Below, in pieces: positions 7,512 through 16,334 of a stretch of DNA of 37,717 nt. The position numbers and the translations under genes are program-made. The stretch comes from CAISDA01 sp050258555 (lineage in GTDB: Bacteria; Bacteroidota; Ignavibacteria; UBA10030; UBA8401), in the NCBI GenBank assembly GCA_050258555.1, contig JBLMZA010000139.1:1-37717 (forward strand), read 5' to 3'. The notes beneath the pieces were generated by a model, which made no database searches, was not told the DNA's origin, and saw nothing but the letters and a program-made list of their open reading frames with translations. The stretch's first letter is position 1; each line of letters begins with the position of its first letter.

Positions 7512-8600
7512 TTACTTCTTGCGGATTTCGATATTGCCCTCCGACGTCATGATCGTGATGCGCTCGCCTCCGCCATTGATGCGGTAGACTTCGCGGATCT
7601 CGCCCCCGTCTTTTTCCGATTGCGCCGGCTCGGCCGTGAAATCGGAATGAATCGCAAAACCGCCCGATTTCGCATTCCGTCGCGAACCGCGCAGCGAAAT
7701 CGCCGCCTCGATCGTCGCCTTGACATCGGCTCCGATAGACACCACCACATTGCCCGCCGCGGTCTTCAGATCGCTCCGTCCGCCGCGTGTTCCATTGATT
7801 TCGGCATCGATATTGCCGCCGGCGGTCTTCGCCGTGATCGAACCGGTGAGATTATTCAGACGGATGTTGCCGCCGGCCGTCATGACATCGGTCGCGCCGC
7901 TGGCGCCTTGAAGCTCGATATTGCCGCCGGAGGTCCTCAGCGAGGCCTTGCCGGTCACTTTGCCGACTCTGACATCGCCTCCCGATGTCTTCAACTGGGC
8001 TTCGCCGCCGATATCTCCCACCTGCACATCCCCGCCGGATGTGGAGGCCGAAAGGTCCTTCGACACGCTTTCGATGCGGATATCGCCGCCCGATGTCTTC
8101 ACTTCCGTCTTGCCGTTGATTCGTCCAAGCGTGATATCGCCGCCGGAGGTTTTCAACGTGGTCGGTCCTTCGATGGCTCCGGTGCGGATGTCTCCGCCGG
8201 AAGTCGAACCGCTGAGCGTGCCGCTGATCGCGCCGTCGACCGCGATATCGCCGCCGCTCGTATGTGCGCGGACGTTGAACTGCGACGGAAGGTTGACGGT
8301 AAACCGGACATCGCCCGACGAGCCCCAGCGGGGACGGAAGCTGATGGTGACCGTCTGTCCCTCCTGCGTCATCGAAAGGTCATCGAGATCCCCATCATCG
8401 ATTCCTTCGGCCGTCACGGTCAGTTCATTCTTTCCCCAGGGAACAAGCCGGATGTCTCCGCCGCTGACGCTGACATCGAGGTCCCCGCCTTTTTGAACGG
8501 TAAATGTTTTTGTCCGGCGTTCCGGTGTGCTTTCGCTCTCCGATGCTCCCGCCGGCATGGCAAGCAGGATGAGCGCTGCGATGAGTAGAAGTTGTTTCAT
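7512..8600 (-). CDS. DUF4097-family secreted beta-solenoid protein
   Basis: The 362-residue protein has a Sec signal peptide (MKQLLLIAALILLAMPAGA) and then a DUF4097-type repeat domain, a family often described as putative adhesins but without a settled function. From residue 133 a T-[SA]-G-G-[DN]-[IV] motif recurs at 133, 151, 169, 187, 205, 223, 241 and 259, exactly every 18 residues, with looser copies at 114 and 280. This is the pattern of a beta-solenoid with one turn per repeat. A short C-terminal domain (about 295-362) follows. The protein is predicted to be periplasmic or surface-exposed. Its ATG overlaps the TGA of the anti-sigma gene (ATGA), so translation is probably coupled, and it is likely an effector or sensor of the same stress response. 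Confidence 0.9.
   Translation of the reverse strand: MKQLLLIAALILLAMPAGASESESTPERRTKTFTVQKGGDLDVSVSGGDIRLVPWGKNELTVTAEGIDDGDLDDLSMTQEGQTVTISFRPRWGSSGDVRFTVNLPSQFNVRAHTSGGDIAVDGAISGTLSGSTSGGDIRTGAIEGPTTLKTSGGDITLGRINGKTEVKTSGGDIRIESVSKDLSASTSGGDVQVGDIGGEAQLKTSGGDVRVGKVTGKASLRTSGGNIELQGASGATDVMTAGGNIRLNNLTGSITAKTAGGNIDAEINGTRGGRSDLKTAAGNVVVSIGADVKATIEAAISLRGSRRNAKSGGFAIHSDFTAEPAQSEKDGGEIREVYRINGGGERITIMTSEGNIEIRKK
7773..8204 (-). repeat. Eight in-frame 54-nt coding repeats in the DUF4097 gene
   Basis: The segment encodes eight successive 18-residue units each starting T-[SA]-G-G-[DN]-[IV]. The units differ in the residues between motifs, so this is an old protein-level repeat rather than a recent DNA duplication. 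Confidence 0.85.
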
Positions 8601-9628
8601 AGCTGTGAGACCTCCTCCAGGACGTTGCGTGATTGGTTGCGGATGAAAATATTCTTGTCGTACTGCGCCTTTGCTTCAAGCGCCGCCAGCACCGAGCGGT
8701 CGAGCGTCTTTCCATCCACGCTTGCCGATGCAATGGCGTTGACGGCTGCGATGCGGACACCGGCATTTTTATCGTTCAGGAGCGCAAAGCACAGTGCGCG
8801 CTGCACCGGCCGATCGGCCACAAAGGGCTGCAGCGCATCGATTGCCTGGCGGCGCACGGCCGGGTTGTCGTCATTCCTCAATGCCGAGAGCAGCGCGGCT
8901 TTCGTTTCCGGATCGATGTCTGCGCCTGCTTCAGTCTGCGACCGGATGGCATTCAGCGCCCTCAGCCGCACGCCGGCATTGCCTTCATCGACGAGGGCGC
9001 GGGCAAGAAGGCGCCGGATCGTGCCGTCATCGGCACGTCCGCTCACATGCATCGGAGTGACGGCATCGAACACGAATTCGATCGTGCCATCGGCGCCGTT
9101 GGTGCGGAGCATACGGATGTGCTCTGCACGCGTCGGTTCTTTCATCGCCACAGGCCCGGCCGTTCCGCCGCCATGGGACGGAGCGATGGACTGTGCCGCC
9201 GATGTATCGCCAGGCACGGCGGAAAGTCCGCCCGCTTCTTCATGCGTGCTCCCGGGAGCGAAGAGCGCATAGCCGATTGCAATGCCGAGACAGAGCATGG
9301 CCGCTCCGGCATATGCCGTGCGCACACTCGGAAGAAGGACCAGCTCTTTGAGTGATCGAACGAACCGAAGCGCGTTCCCTTTCTTCCTTTCTTGTGCCGC
9401 TCCCGCCTGCAGCTCCGCATGCAGCGCTTCGCGCGCCTGGCGCAGAAGTTCGTCTGTCACTTCGAAGCGTGCCTGATGTGCGAGCTTGAGCGCCTGCTTC
9501 ATCCGGCCGAGCTCAATGCGGCATTCTTCGCACAAGCGCAGATGCCCGGCCAGTTCGGCAGCGCCGTCGCCTTCCAGCTCGTCGGAAAGCGAGAGCGCCA
9601 GAAGCTCTTTATAGTGTGTATGGTTCAT
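8597..9628 (-). CDS. Membrane anti-sigma factor with C-terminal HEAT repeats
   Basis: The 343-residue protein starts with a zinc-finger anti-sigma domain (zf-HC2 type) with His29, Cys33 and Cys36 in HLRLCEEC, expected to hold the ECF sigma factor inactive in the cytoplasm. A single membrane helix follows at about 103-124. A linker rich in Gly, Ser and Ala (about 125-165) leads to four or so HEAT-like repeats (about 185-343), recognisable by NAGVRLRALNAI, NPAVRRQAIDAL and NAGVRIAAVNAI. The HEAT part should lie in the periplasm and could sense a protein or carry the release signal. The gene starts 20 nt after the sigma gene and overlaps the DUF4097 gene by 4 nt. Start ATG without a strong Shine-Dalgarno, consistent with coupling. 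Confidence 0.88.
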   Translation of the reverse strand: MNHTHYKELLALSLSDELEGDGAAELAGHLRLCEECRIELGRMKQALKLAHQARFEVTDELLRQAREALHAELQAGAAQERKKGNALRFVRSLKELVLLPSVRTAYAGAAMLCLGIAIGYALFAPGSTHEEAGGLSAVPGDTSAAQSIAPSHGGGTAGPVAMKEPTRAEHIRMLRTNGADGTIEFVFDAVTPMHVSGRADDGTIRRLLARALVDEGNAGVRLRALNAIRSQTEAGADIDPETKAALLSALRNDDNPAVRRQAIDALQPFVADRPVQRALCFALLNDKNAGVRIAAVNAIASASVDGKTLDRSVLAALEAKAQYDKNIFIRNQSRNVLEEVSQL

Positions 9629-9648
9629 AGGAATCCGATCTCATCGAG

Positions 9649-10239
9649 TCACTCCAGCACATGCTGCAGCTGCGTTCTCAGGCGCTGCATGGCCGTGAAC
9701 AGATGTTTCTTGACCGTACCTTCGGTGCACTGCAGGATCGCCGCAATGTCGCGCAGCTTCATTCCCTGGTCATGCTTGAGCGTGAAGATCATGCGCTGCC
9801 GGGGCGAGAGACGGTCAAGCGCGTGGCGCACCTGTCCCAGCAATTCGTCGTTCATCACCGCTTCGTCAGGAAGCGGATCGGCCGAGGCCGCGTCCGCATA
9901 CGGGTCATGGCTTTCATCGGCGATGTCGCCGGGACTTTCCGCATCATCGTGCCGAAGATGGCGCCGGTGCCGCTGTCTTCCCCAGGCATGCGTCAGGCAG
10001 ACGTTGGTCGCTATCCTGTACATCCAGGTCGAAAATTCGCTCTCAAAACGGAAGCGCGGAAGCCCTTTATAGACGCGGATCAGCACCTCCTGATAAATAT
10101 CCTTGGCGTCGTCGGCGCTATGGACGAACTGCGCAGCGATGTTCAGCACGGTCTTGTCGTACTGAAAGATCAGCTCTTCGAAGGCGGCGATATCGCCCTT
10201 CTGCGCCTTCATGATCAGTTCGGTGTCCTTTTGTGCCAT
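9649..10239 (-). CDS. ECF-type RNA polymerase sigma factor
   Basis: The 196-residue protein has the two domains of an extracytoplasmic-function sigma factor. Region 2 (about 24-92) includes DDAKDIYQEVLIRVYKGL and FSTWMYRIATNVC, which bind core polymerase and the -10 element. Region 4 (about 133-188) includes LSPRQRMIFTLKH and the helix-turn-helix KLRDIAAILQCTEGTVKKHL, which reads the -35 element. The linker between them (about 93-130) is His- and Asp-rich. It is the first gene of a three-gene unit with its anti-sigma factor and a DUF4097 protein. An RpoE-like promoter lies just upstream, suggesting positive autoregulation. Confidence 0.95.
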   Translation of the reverse strand: MAQKDTELIMKAQKGDIAAFEELIFQYDKTVLNIAAQFVHSADDAKDIYQEVLIRVYKGLPRFRFESEFSTWMYRIATNVCLTHAWGRQRHRRHLRHDDAESPGDIADESHDPYADAASADPLPDEAVMNDELLGQVRHALDRLSPRQRMIFTLKHDQGMKLRDIAAILQCTEGTVKKHLFTAMQRLRTQLQHVLE

Positions 10240-10275
10240 AGGCCGATGGAAATGTCTTTCTCTCTTTATATAGGA

Positions 10276-10303
10276 TTAGACTTCGGGGAGGGGAAAAAGG
10301 TTG
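10276..10303 (-). promoter_or_regulatory. RpoE-like ECF promoter, probably autoregulatory
   Basis: On the minus strand CAACCTT (10303-10297), 15 nt and GTCTAA (10281-10276) match the E. coli sigma-E arrangement (GGAACTT, about 15-16 nt, GTCTAA), including the AAC core. It sits between the upstream terminator and the sigma gene ATG at 10239. Confidence 0.6.
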
Positions 10304-10315
10304 GGGGATTTTTTT

Positions 10316-10343
10316 AAAAAAAGGCGAAGCCTCGCGCCTCGCC
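10316..10343 (-). terminator. Rho-independent terminator after the dipeptidase gene
   Basis: On the minus strand GGCGAGGC pairs with GCTTCGCC (one G-T pair) around the 5-nt loop GCGAG, followed directly by seven T residues. It lies 25 nt beyond the M19 dipeptidase stop codon and closes the kinase-regulator-helicase-dipeptidase unit. Confidence 0.92.
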
Positions 10344-10368
10344 CTGAAGAAACAGTGGTGTGAAGCGA

Positions 10369-11640
10369 TCACTGCCGGTGATCGCGGGCATAGCGTTCGC
10401 ACGCGCGCATCACACGCAGGAAATTTCCGCCCCAGATCCCGCCGATCTCCTCATGCGTATAGCCGCGCCGCAGCAGTTCTTCGGTGATGTGCTTCATTTC
10501 GCTCACATCGAAGCAGCCGCGCACCATGCCGCCGCCGTCGAAATCGGATCCGATGCCGACATGGTCGATGCCGGCAATGCGCGCGATGTGATCGATATGG
10601 TCGACCACATCCGAGACCGTGGGAAGAATGATGGGAAAGCGCGTATCGAGCTCGAAGCGCTCCCTGCGCATCTCGCGCCGGCGATCGGCCGTCAGGTTTT
10701 CGCCGTAGGCATACTTCGCGCGGTAGGCTGCAAGCGCCGAATCGCGCAGCGGATTGGGCGCCGGATCCCGGATGTATTCCCCCACAAGCGAGACCTGCAC
10801 GACGCCGCCTTTGGAGGCAATGGCGCGCAGCATGCCGTCGGTCATGTTCCGGTCATGCGCGCAGACCGCCCGCGCGCACGAATGCGATGCAATGACCGGC
10901 ACCGGCGCCATGGCAAGCACATCATAGAATGCGCTGTCCGACACATGCGAAATATCGATGAGCATGCCGATCGAGGCCATCTCGCGCACGACATCCGCGC
11001 CGAAGCGACTCAATCCCGTGATGCGCGAAGAATCCGGATCCGACGACGAGCCGCAGATGTCGTTCTTCTTCGTGTGGCAGAGCGTGATGTAGCGCACGCC
11101 GCGGTCATAGTATGTTTTGACGAGCGACAGGTCGTTGCCCACGGCATAGCCGTTTTCGATGCCGATGTAGATGGCGCGTTTGCCACGGGCCTTGATGCGT
11201 GCGGCATCATCGGCCGCATACGCCATCTCGGCCAGATCCGGATAACGGCCCACGGCGGCGTGTATCGAATCGATGAGGAGCGTCACGCGTTTCCTCGCAT
11301 TTTCCGATCCTTCGGGCGTGCGCGGACCCTGCGCGACCCATGCGGCGAAGAAGACCGCGTCGAGTCCGCCTTCTTTCATGCGCACAAGATCGATCTTGCT
11401 GTCGTCGCCCGGCTGATCCTGACGGCGGCCGAGATCAAAATCCTTCCGCATCATGCGAAGCGGCGTATCCGAGTGCGTATCGATCGAGATGATCGACCGG
11501 TGAAGCTCCTCGGCCTCATCGGCGACGGAGGCCCGGCGCGCTTCATCGGATGCGCCGCATCCGGCGCTGAAGAGCGCAACCAGCACGGCCGAGACGGCGG
11601 CAATGAACGGATGGATGCGAGAGCGAACATAAGCGGGCAC
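10369..11640 (-). CDS. Membrane dipeptidase (renal-dipeptidase family, M19), lipoprotein
   Basis: The 423-residue enzyme is predicted to cleave dipeptides using a two-zinc centre. The N-terminus has a hydrophobic stretch and the lipobox LFSAGC, so Cys28 would be lipidated and the enzyme anchored outside the inner membrane. Zinc-site motifs are in order: IDTHSDTP (H56, D58), IGIENGYAVG (bridging Glu), IDISHVSD, VIASHSCARAV, and VGIGSDFDGG near the C-terminus. Length and motif order are normal for M19. The start is a GTG at 11640 with GGAGG about 6 nt upstream; no in-frame ATG near it would keep the signal peptide. It is 32 nt after the SNF2 gene and is followed by a strong terminator. Confidence 0.93.
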   Translation of the reverse strand: MPAYVRSRIHPFIAAVSAVLVALFSAGCGASDEARRASVADEAEELHRSIISIDTHSDTPLRMMRKDFDLGRRQDQPGDDSKIDLVRMKEGGLDAVFFAAWVAQGPRTPEGSENARKRVTLLIDSIHAAVGRYPDLAEMAYAADDAARIKARGKRAIYIGIENGYAVGNDLSLVKTYYDRGVRYITLCHTKKNDICGSSSDPDSSRITGLSRFGADVVREMASIGMLIDISHVSDSAFYDVLAMAPVPVIASHSCARAVCAHDRNMTDGMLRAIASKGGVVQVSLVGEYIRDPAPNPLRDSALAAYRAKYAYGENLTADRRREMRRERFELDTRFPIILPTVSDVVDHIDHIARIAGIDHVGIGSDFDGGGMVRGCFDVSEMKHITEELLRRGYTHEEIGGIWGGNFLRVMRACERYARDHRQ

Positions 11641-11672
11641 GAGAACCTCCAGGCGGAAAAAGCCGCAATTGG

Positions 11673-14600
11673 TTATGTGAAGAGATTTTCCACATCCTCT
11701 TTCGTGAGCGACTTCATGACGCCGCTTTCGGTCGTGATGATGTCGCGCACGAGATCCTTCTTCTTTTCCTGCAGCTGAAGGATCTTTTCCTCAACCGTGT
11801 CTTTGGTGATGAGCTTATAGGAGAACACTTTCTTTGTCTGCCCGATGCGGTGCGTGCGGTCGGTCGCCTGCATCTCGACTGCCGGGTTCCACCACGGATC
11901 GAAGTGGAACACGTAGTCGGCGCCGGTCAGGTTCAGTCCCGTTCCTCCGGCCTTGAGGCTGATCAGAAAGAGCTGCACCGAGGCATCGTCCTGGAAATGC
12001 CGCACGCGCTCCTCCCTGTCGCGCGTCTGCCCGTCGAGATATTCGTAGACGAGTCCCTGTTTGTCGCAGTGCCGGCGGATGATCTTGAGCATCTTCACAT
12101 ACTGTGAGAAGACGAGCGCCTTATGGCCCTCGGCAAGGATCCCTTCGAGCATGCCGATGAACGTCTCGAACTTTCCGGATGTTCCGTGGGAGGCCGCATC
12201 GACCATCGACGGATGGCAGCACACCTGGCGCAGCATCGTCAGGCCTTCAAGCACCTTCATCTTGCTCTTATAGAGTCCGACGGTTTCGATGCTCTTGGTC
12301 ACGGTGCGCCGGTAATACTCGCGCCAGTGTGCGTATGTCGCGCGCTGCTCGCTTTCCATCTCGCAGTAGACGGTCGTTTCCTGCTTCGGCGGCAGGTCGC
12401 CGGCCACGATCTCCTTCGTCCGCCGAAGGATGAACGGGTAGAGCATGCGCTGCAGCGCGTCGGCGCACTCCTTGTCGTGATCGCGCTCGATCGGGCGGGC
12501 GTAGTTTTCGGTGAACGATCGGAGCGTGCCGAGCATGCCGGGGTTGAGGAAGGCAAACTGCGACCAGAGCTCGGCCAGGTTGTTCTCGACCGGCGTGCCG
12601 CTCAAGGCCAGCCGGTAATCGGACTTCAGAAGCCGCGCGGCCTTGGCATTGACCGAAAGCGTATTCTTGATATTCTGCGACTCATCGAGCACGACGTAGA
12701 AGAAATGGAAGTCCTTCAGGAACTCGATGTCGCGCCTGAGGATGCCGTAGCTGGTGATCACCAGGTCGACGCCTTCGAAGATCTCCCGGCTGCGCGTGCG
12801 TTGCGTGCCGCGGTGTGCGTAGACGCGCAGTTCCGGCGTGAAGCGCCGGGCTTCCTCTTCCCAGTTGAAGACAAGCGAGGTCGGCACCACCACGAGCGAG
12901 ACGCCTCCAAGGCCGCGCTCGTGCGCATCCTGCAGAAGCGTGAGCGTCTGAATCGTCTTGCCGAGGCCCATGTCGTCAGCCAGAATTCCGCCGAACTTGA
13001 ACTCCTGCAGGAAGCGCAGCCACTGATAGCCCGCTTCCTGATAGGGGCGGAGCGCGGCGGTCATGCGGCAGGGCAGCGGATGCTCGCGGATCGTCTCGAA
13101 GGAGGAGAGCCGTGAGCGGAACGTTTTGTATTCGCCGTCCGAGATGGGTTCGCCGAACTCGGCGGAGAGTTCGTCGATCATCATCGATTGCGTGCGCGCA
13201 ATGCGGATCGCCTCGCCCTGCGTCTGCGTGATCGAAAGAAGGCGGTGGAATTTTTCCATCCACACTTCCGGCAGAATGCCGAACGAGCCGTCCTCGAGCT
13301 TGACAAAGCGGTCTTTCTTCTGCAGCGCGCGGATGATCGATTCGAAGGACGCGTGCACCGAGCCGAAATCGGCATCGACATGCACATCGAACCAGTCGAT
13401 GCCCGAGCTGACCTTGATCGCCGCCGCCGGTGCGCCAAGCCTGAGCCGGTAGCGCCGGAGATTTTCCTGACCGTAGATCTCGAATCCCGCGCTGCGGAAT
13501 TTCGGCAGTTCGACCGCGAGCCATTCAAGCGGATTGCGTTTGGGCGTGAATGTGCCGGGCAGTCCCTGCAGTTCGTCTCTGTCCTCGTCGTAGGGCATCA
13601 CATACGATTCGGACAGGAACCGGTACCATTCGCGTTCCTTGTCATGACGCCGGACGATGTGAATGGTCTTTCCCTGCGACGCGTCGAATTCGCCGTTGAA
13701 GGGCGTGCGGCGCAGCGGCTCGAGTTCGAACTCGGCGTACTTGAATCGCAGATCGATCACCAGCTGCCCGGAGACTTCGCGCAGATAGAGGCACGGCACC
13801 GGATCGGTGTCGATCGTCTGGAGAAAGTCATGGCGGCTGTGAACGGAGTAATGCGGAAGAAGAAGCGGAAGGCCGGCGCGCAGAAAATGTTCGCGTTCGG
13901 AAGCCGGCACGCTGATGTGCTTCAGCTTCTGGAATGCGAGCACCTGGTCTCCCCCCGCCCCCTCGGCGCGCAGAATCGTATCGCCCGAAAGAATCCACAA
14001 TGGCTTCTTGCACAGCACCACGCATTCCGAACAGTCGACGGCGCTGCGGTCGCGCCGGAGCATGAAATAGAGATCGAGCGCATGATGGTCCTCCTTCATC
14101 TCCAGCACGATCCGCGCCTGCTCGTCCGCGATGGAAAGCTTCTGCCCGAGCGTTCCCTCCTTCCTGGCGCAATAGAGTTCCTTGCCGCGCAGGAGCATGA
14201 GCAGATCGCTCATGAGCGCGTCGTTTTCCATGGCGCTGAAGGCGAAATATGTGGGCGACACGGCAACGGGATTTTTTTCGGCGACGGTTGTCGTGAACTT
14301 CCCGCCGATCTTTTCCAGGAGGATGCGGTCGGAAAAATCGAAATGCTCGAGGTCTTCCCTGTTGAACTGCTTGATCGGAACGGGTTTGGCATCGGCGCCG
14401 TTTTTGAGCGTCCGGATGCGCACCGGCATGATCGTGCGCTGCTCGTTGTGGATGCCGAGCACGTAGGCCACGCGCCACAAGGGAGAGGCGCGGTGCTGCG
14501 CGCCGTTGGCGCCGTCCAGAGGCAGAAGGTAGTTGAGTGCGGACTTCCATCCCATGTGATGCGAGAGCCGGTGGGGCGGCATCTGATGCTGCGCCCCGTA

Positions 14601-14858
14601 GAGCAGGGCCATCATCACCGCGACCACGTGCTTGCACTCGCCGTCCCAGTCGAACGGGCAGGTGCAGGAGGTCTCGATGGTTCCGTTCCTCTTCTCGAGC
14701 TCGACATGGTAGATGGTGCCGCTTTTGACGACGGCCTCGACGAAATCATCCTCCGCACGCGTGATCGTCACGAAGCCGCGCTGGTAGAAGCGCAGCGCCT
14801 TGCGTATGCTGTCCTCGCTTGCGATGCTGCGGATGAGCGATTCGGAAATTTCCATCAT
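11673..14858 (-). CDS. SWI2/SNF2-family helicase with SWIM zinc finger
   Basis: The 1,061-residue protein is a bacterial SNF2 ATPase, expected to translocate on DNA or remodel protein-DNA complexes. Residues 61-80 form a SWIM zinc finger (Cys65, Cys67, Cys75, His77). A long middle region (about 100-580) is family-specific. The ATPase core has GGILADDMGLGKT (Walker A near 626), FVVLDESQNIKN-type motif II (DESQ where DEAQ/DEAH is more usual), LALSGTPVEN (motif III), and the C-terminal motif with ATDRTHRIGQ near 996. Two ATGs open the gene and GGGGGAG lies upstream. It lies between an NtrC-type regulator (69 nt) and a dipeptidase (32 nt). The biological role of such stand-alone SNF2 proteins is poorly known. 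Confidence 0.93.
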   Translation of the reverse strand: MMEISESLIRSIASEDSIRKALRFYQRGFVTITRAEDDFVEAVVKSGTIYHVELEKRNGTIETSCTCPFDWDGECKHVVAVMMALLYGAQHQMPPHRLSHHMGWKSALNYLLPLDGANGAQHRASPLWRVAYVLGIHNEQRTIMPVRIRTLKNGADAKPVPIKQFNREDLEHFDFSDRILLEKIGGKFTTTVAEKNPVAVSPTYFAFSAMENDALMSDLLMLLRGKELYCARKEGTLGQKLSIADEQARIVLEMKEDHHALDLYFMLRRDRSAVDCSECVVLCKKPLWILSGDTILRAEGAGGDQVLAFQKLKHISVPASEREHFLRAGLPLLLPHYSVHSRHDFLQTIDTDPVPCLYLREVSGQLVIDLRFKYAEFELEPLRRTPFNGEFDASQGKTIHIVRRHDKEREWYRFLSESYVMPYDEDRDELQGLPGTFTPKRNPLEWLAVELPKFRSAGFEIYGQENLRRYRLRLGAPAAAIKVSSGIDWFDVHVDADFGSVHASFESIIRALQKKDRFVKLEDGSFGILPEVWMEKFHRLLSITQTQGEAIRIARTQSMMIDELSAEFGEPISDGEYKTFRSRLSSFETIREHPLPCRMTAALRPYQEAGYQWLRFLQEFKFGGILADDMGLGKTIQTLTLLQDAHERGLGGVSLVVVPTSLVFNWEEEARRFTPELRVYAHRGTQRTRSREIFEGVDLVITSYGILRRDIEFLKDFHFFYVVLDESQNIKNTLSVNAKAARLLKSDYRLALSGTPVENNLAELWSQFAFLNPGMLGTLRSFTENYARPIERDHDKECADALQRMLYPFILRRTKEIVAGDLPPKQETTVYCEMESEQRATYAHWREYYRRTVTKSIETVGLYKSKMKVLEGLTMLRQVCCHPSMVDAASHGTSGKFETFIGMLEGILAEGHKALVFSQYVKMLKIIRRHCDKQGLVYEYLDGQTRDREERVRHFQDDASVQLFLISLKAGGTGLNLTGADYVFHFDPWWNPAVEMQATDRTHRIGQTKKVFSYKLITKDTVEEKILQLQEKKKDLVRDIITTESGVMKSLTKEDVENLFT

Positions 14859-14927
14859 GCTGTTCTCTCCCCCTTGTGTCGTGCTGCATCTCCGTGTGCG
14901 TCCGGAATGAAAAGAAAGCGGACCGTT

Positions 14928-16286
<1,359 letters not shown>

Positions 16287-16334
16287 ATCAATACCGCCCG
16301 CAATAAATCGTGCTCAAAAAAATTGGGGGCCTGC

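Noticed and set aside
10360..11778. A plus-strand open frame of 472 codons antisense to the M19 dipeptidase
   Set aside because: It overlaps the complete dipeptidase and the terminator at 10316-10343 without any domain match.
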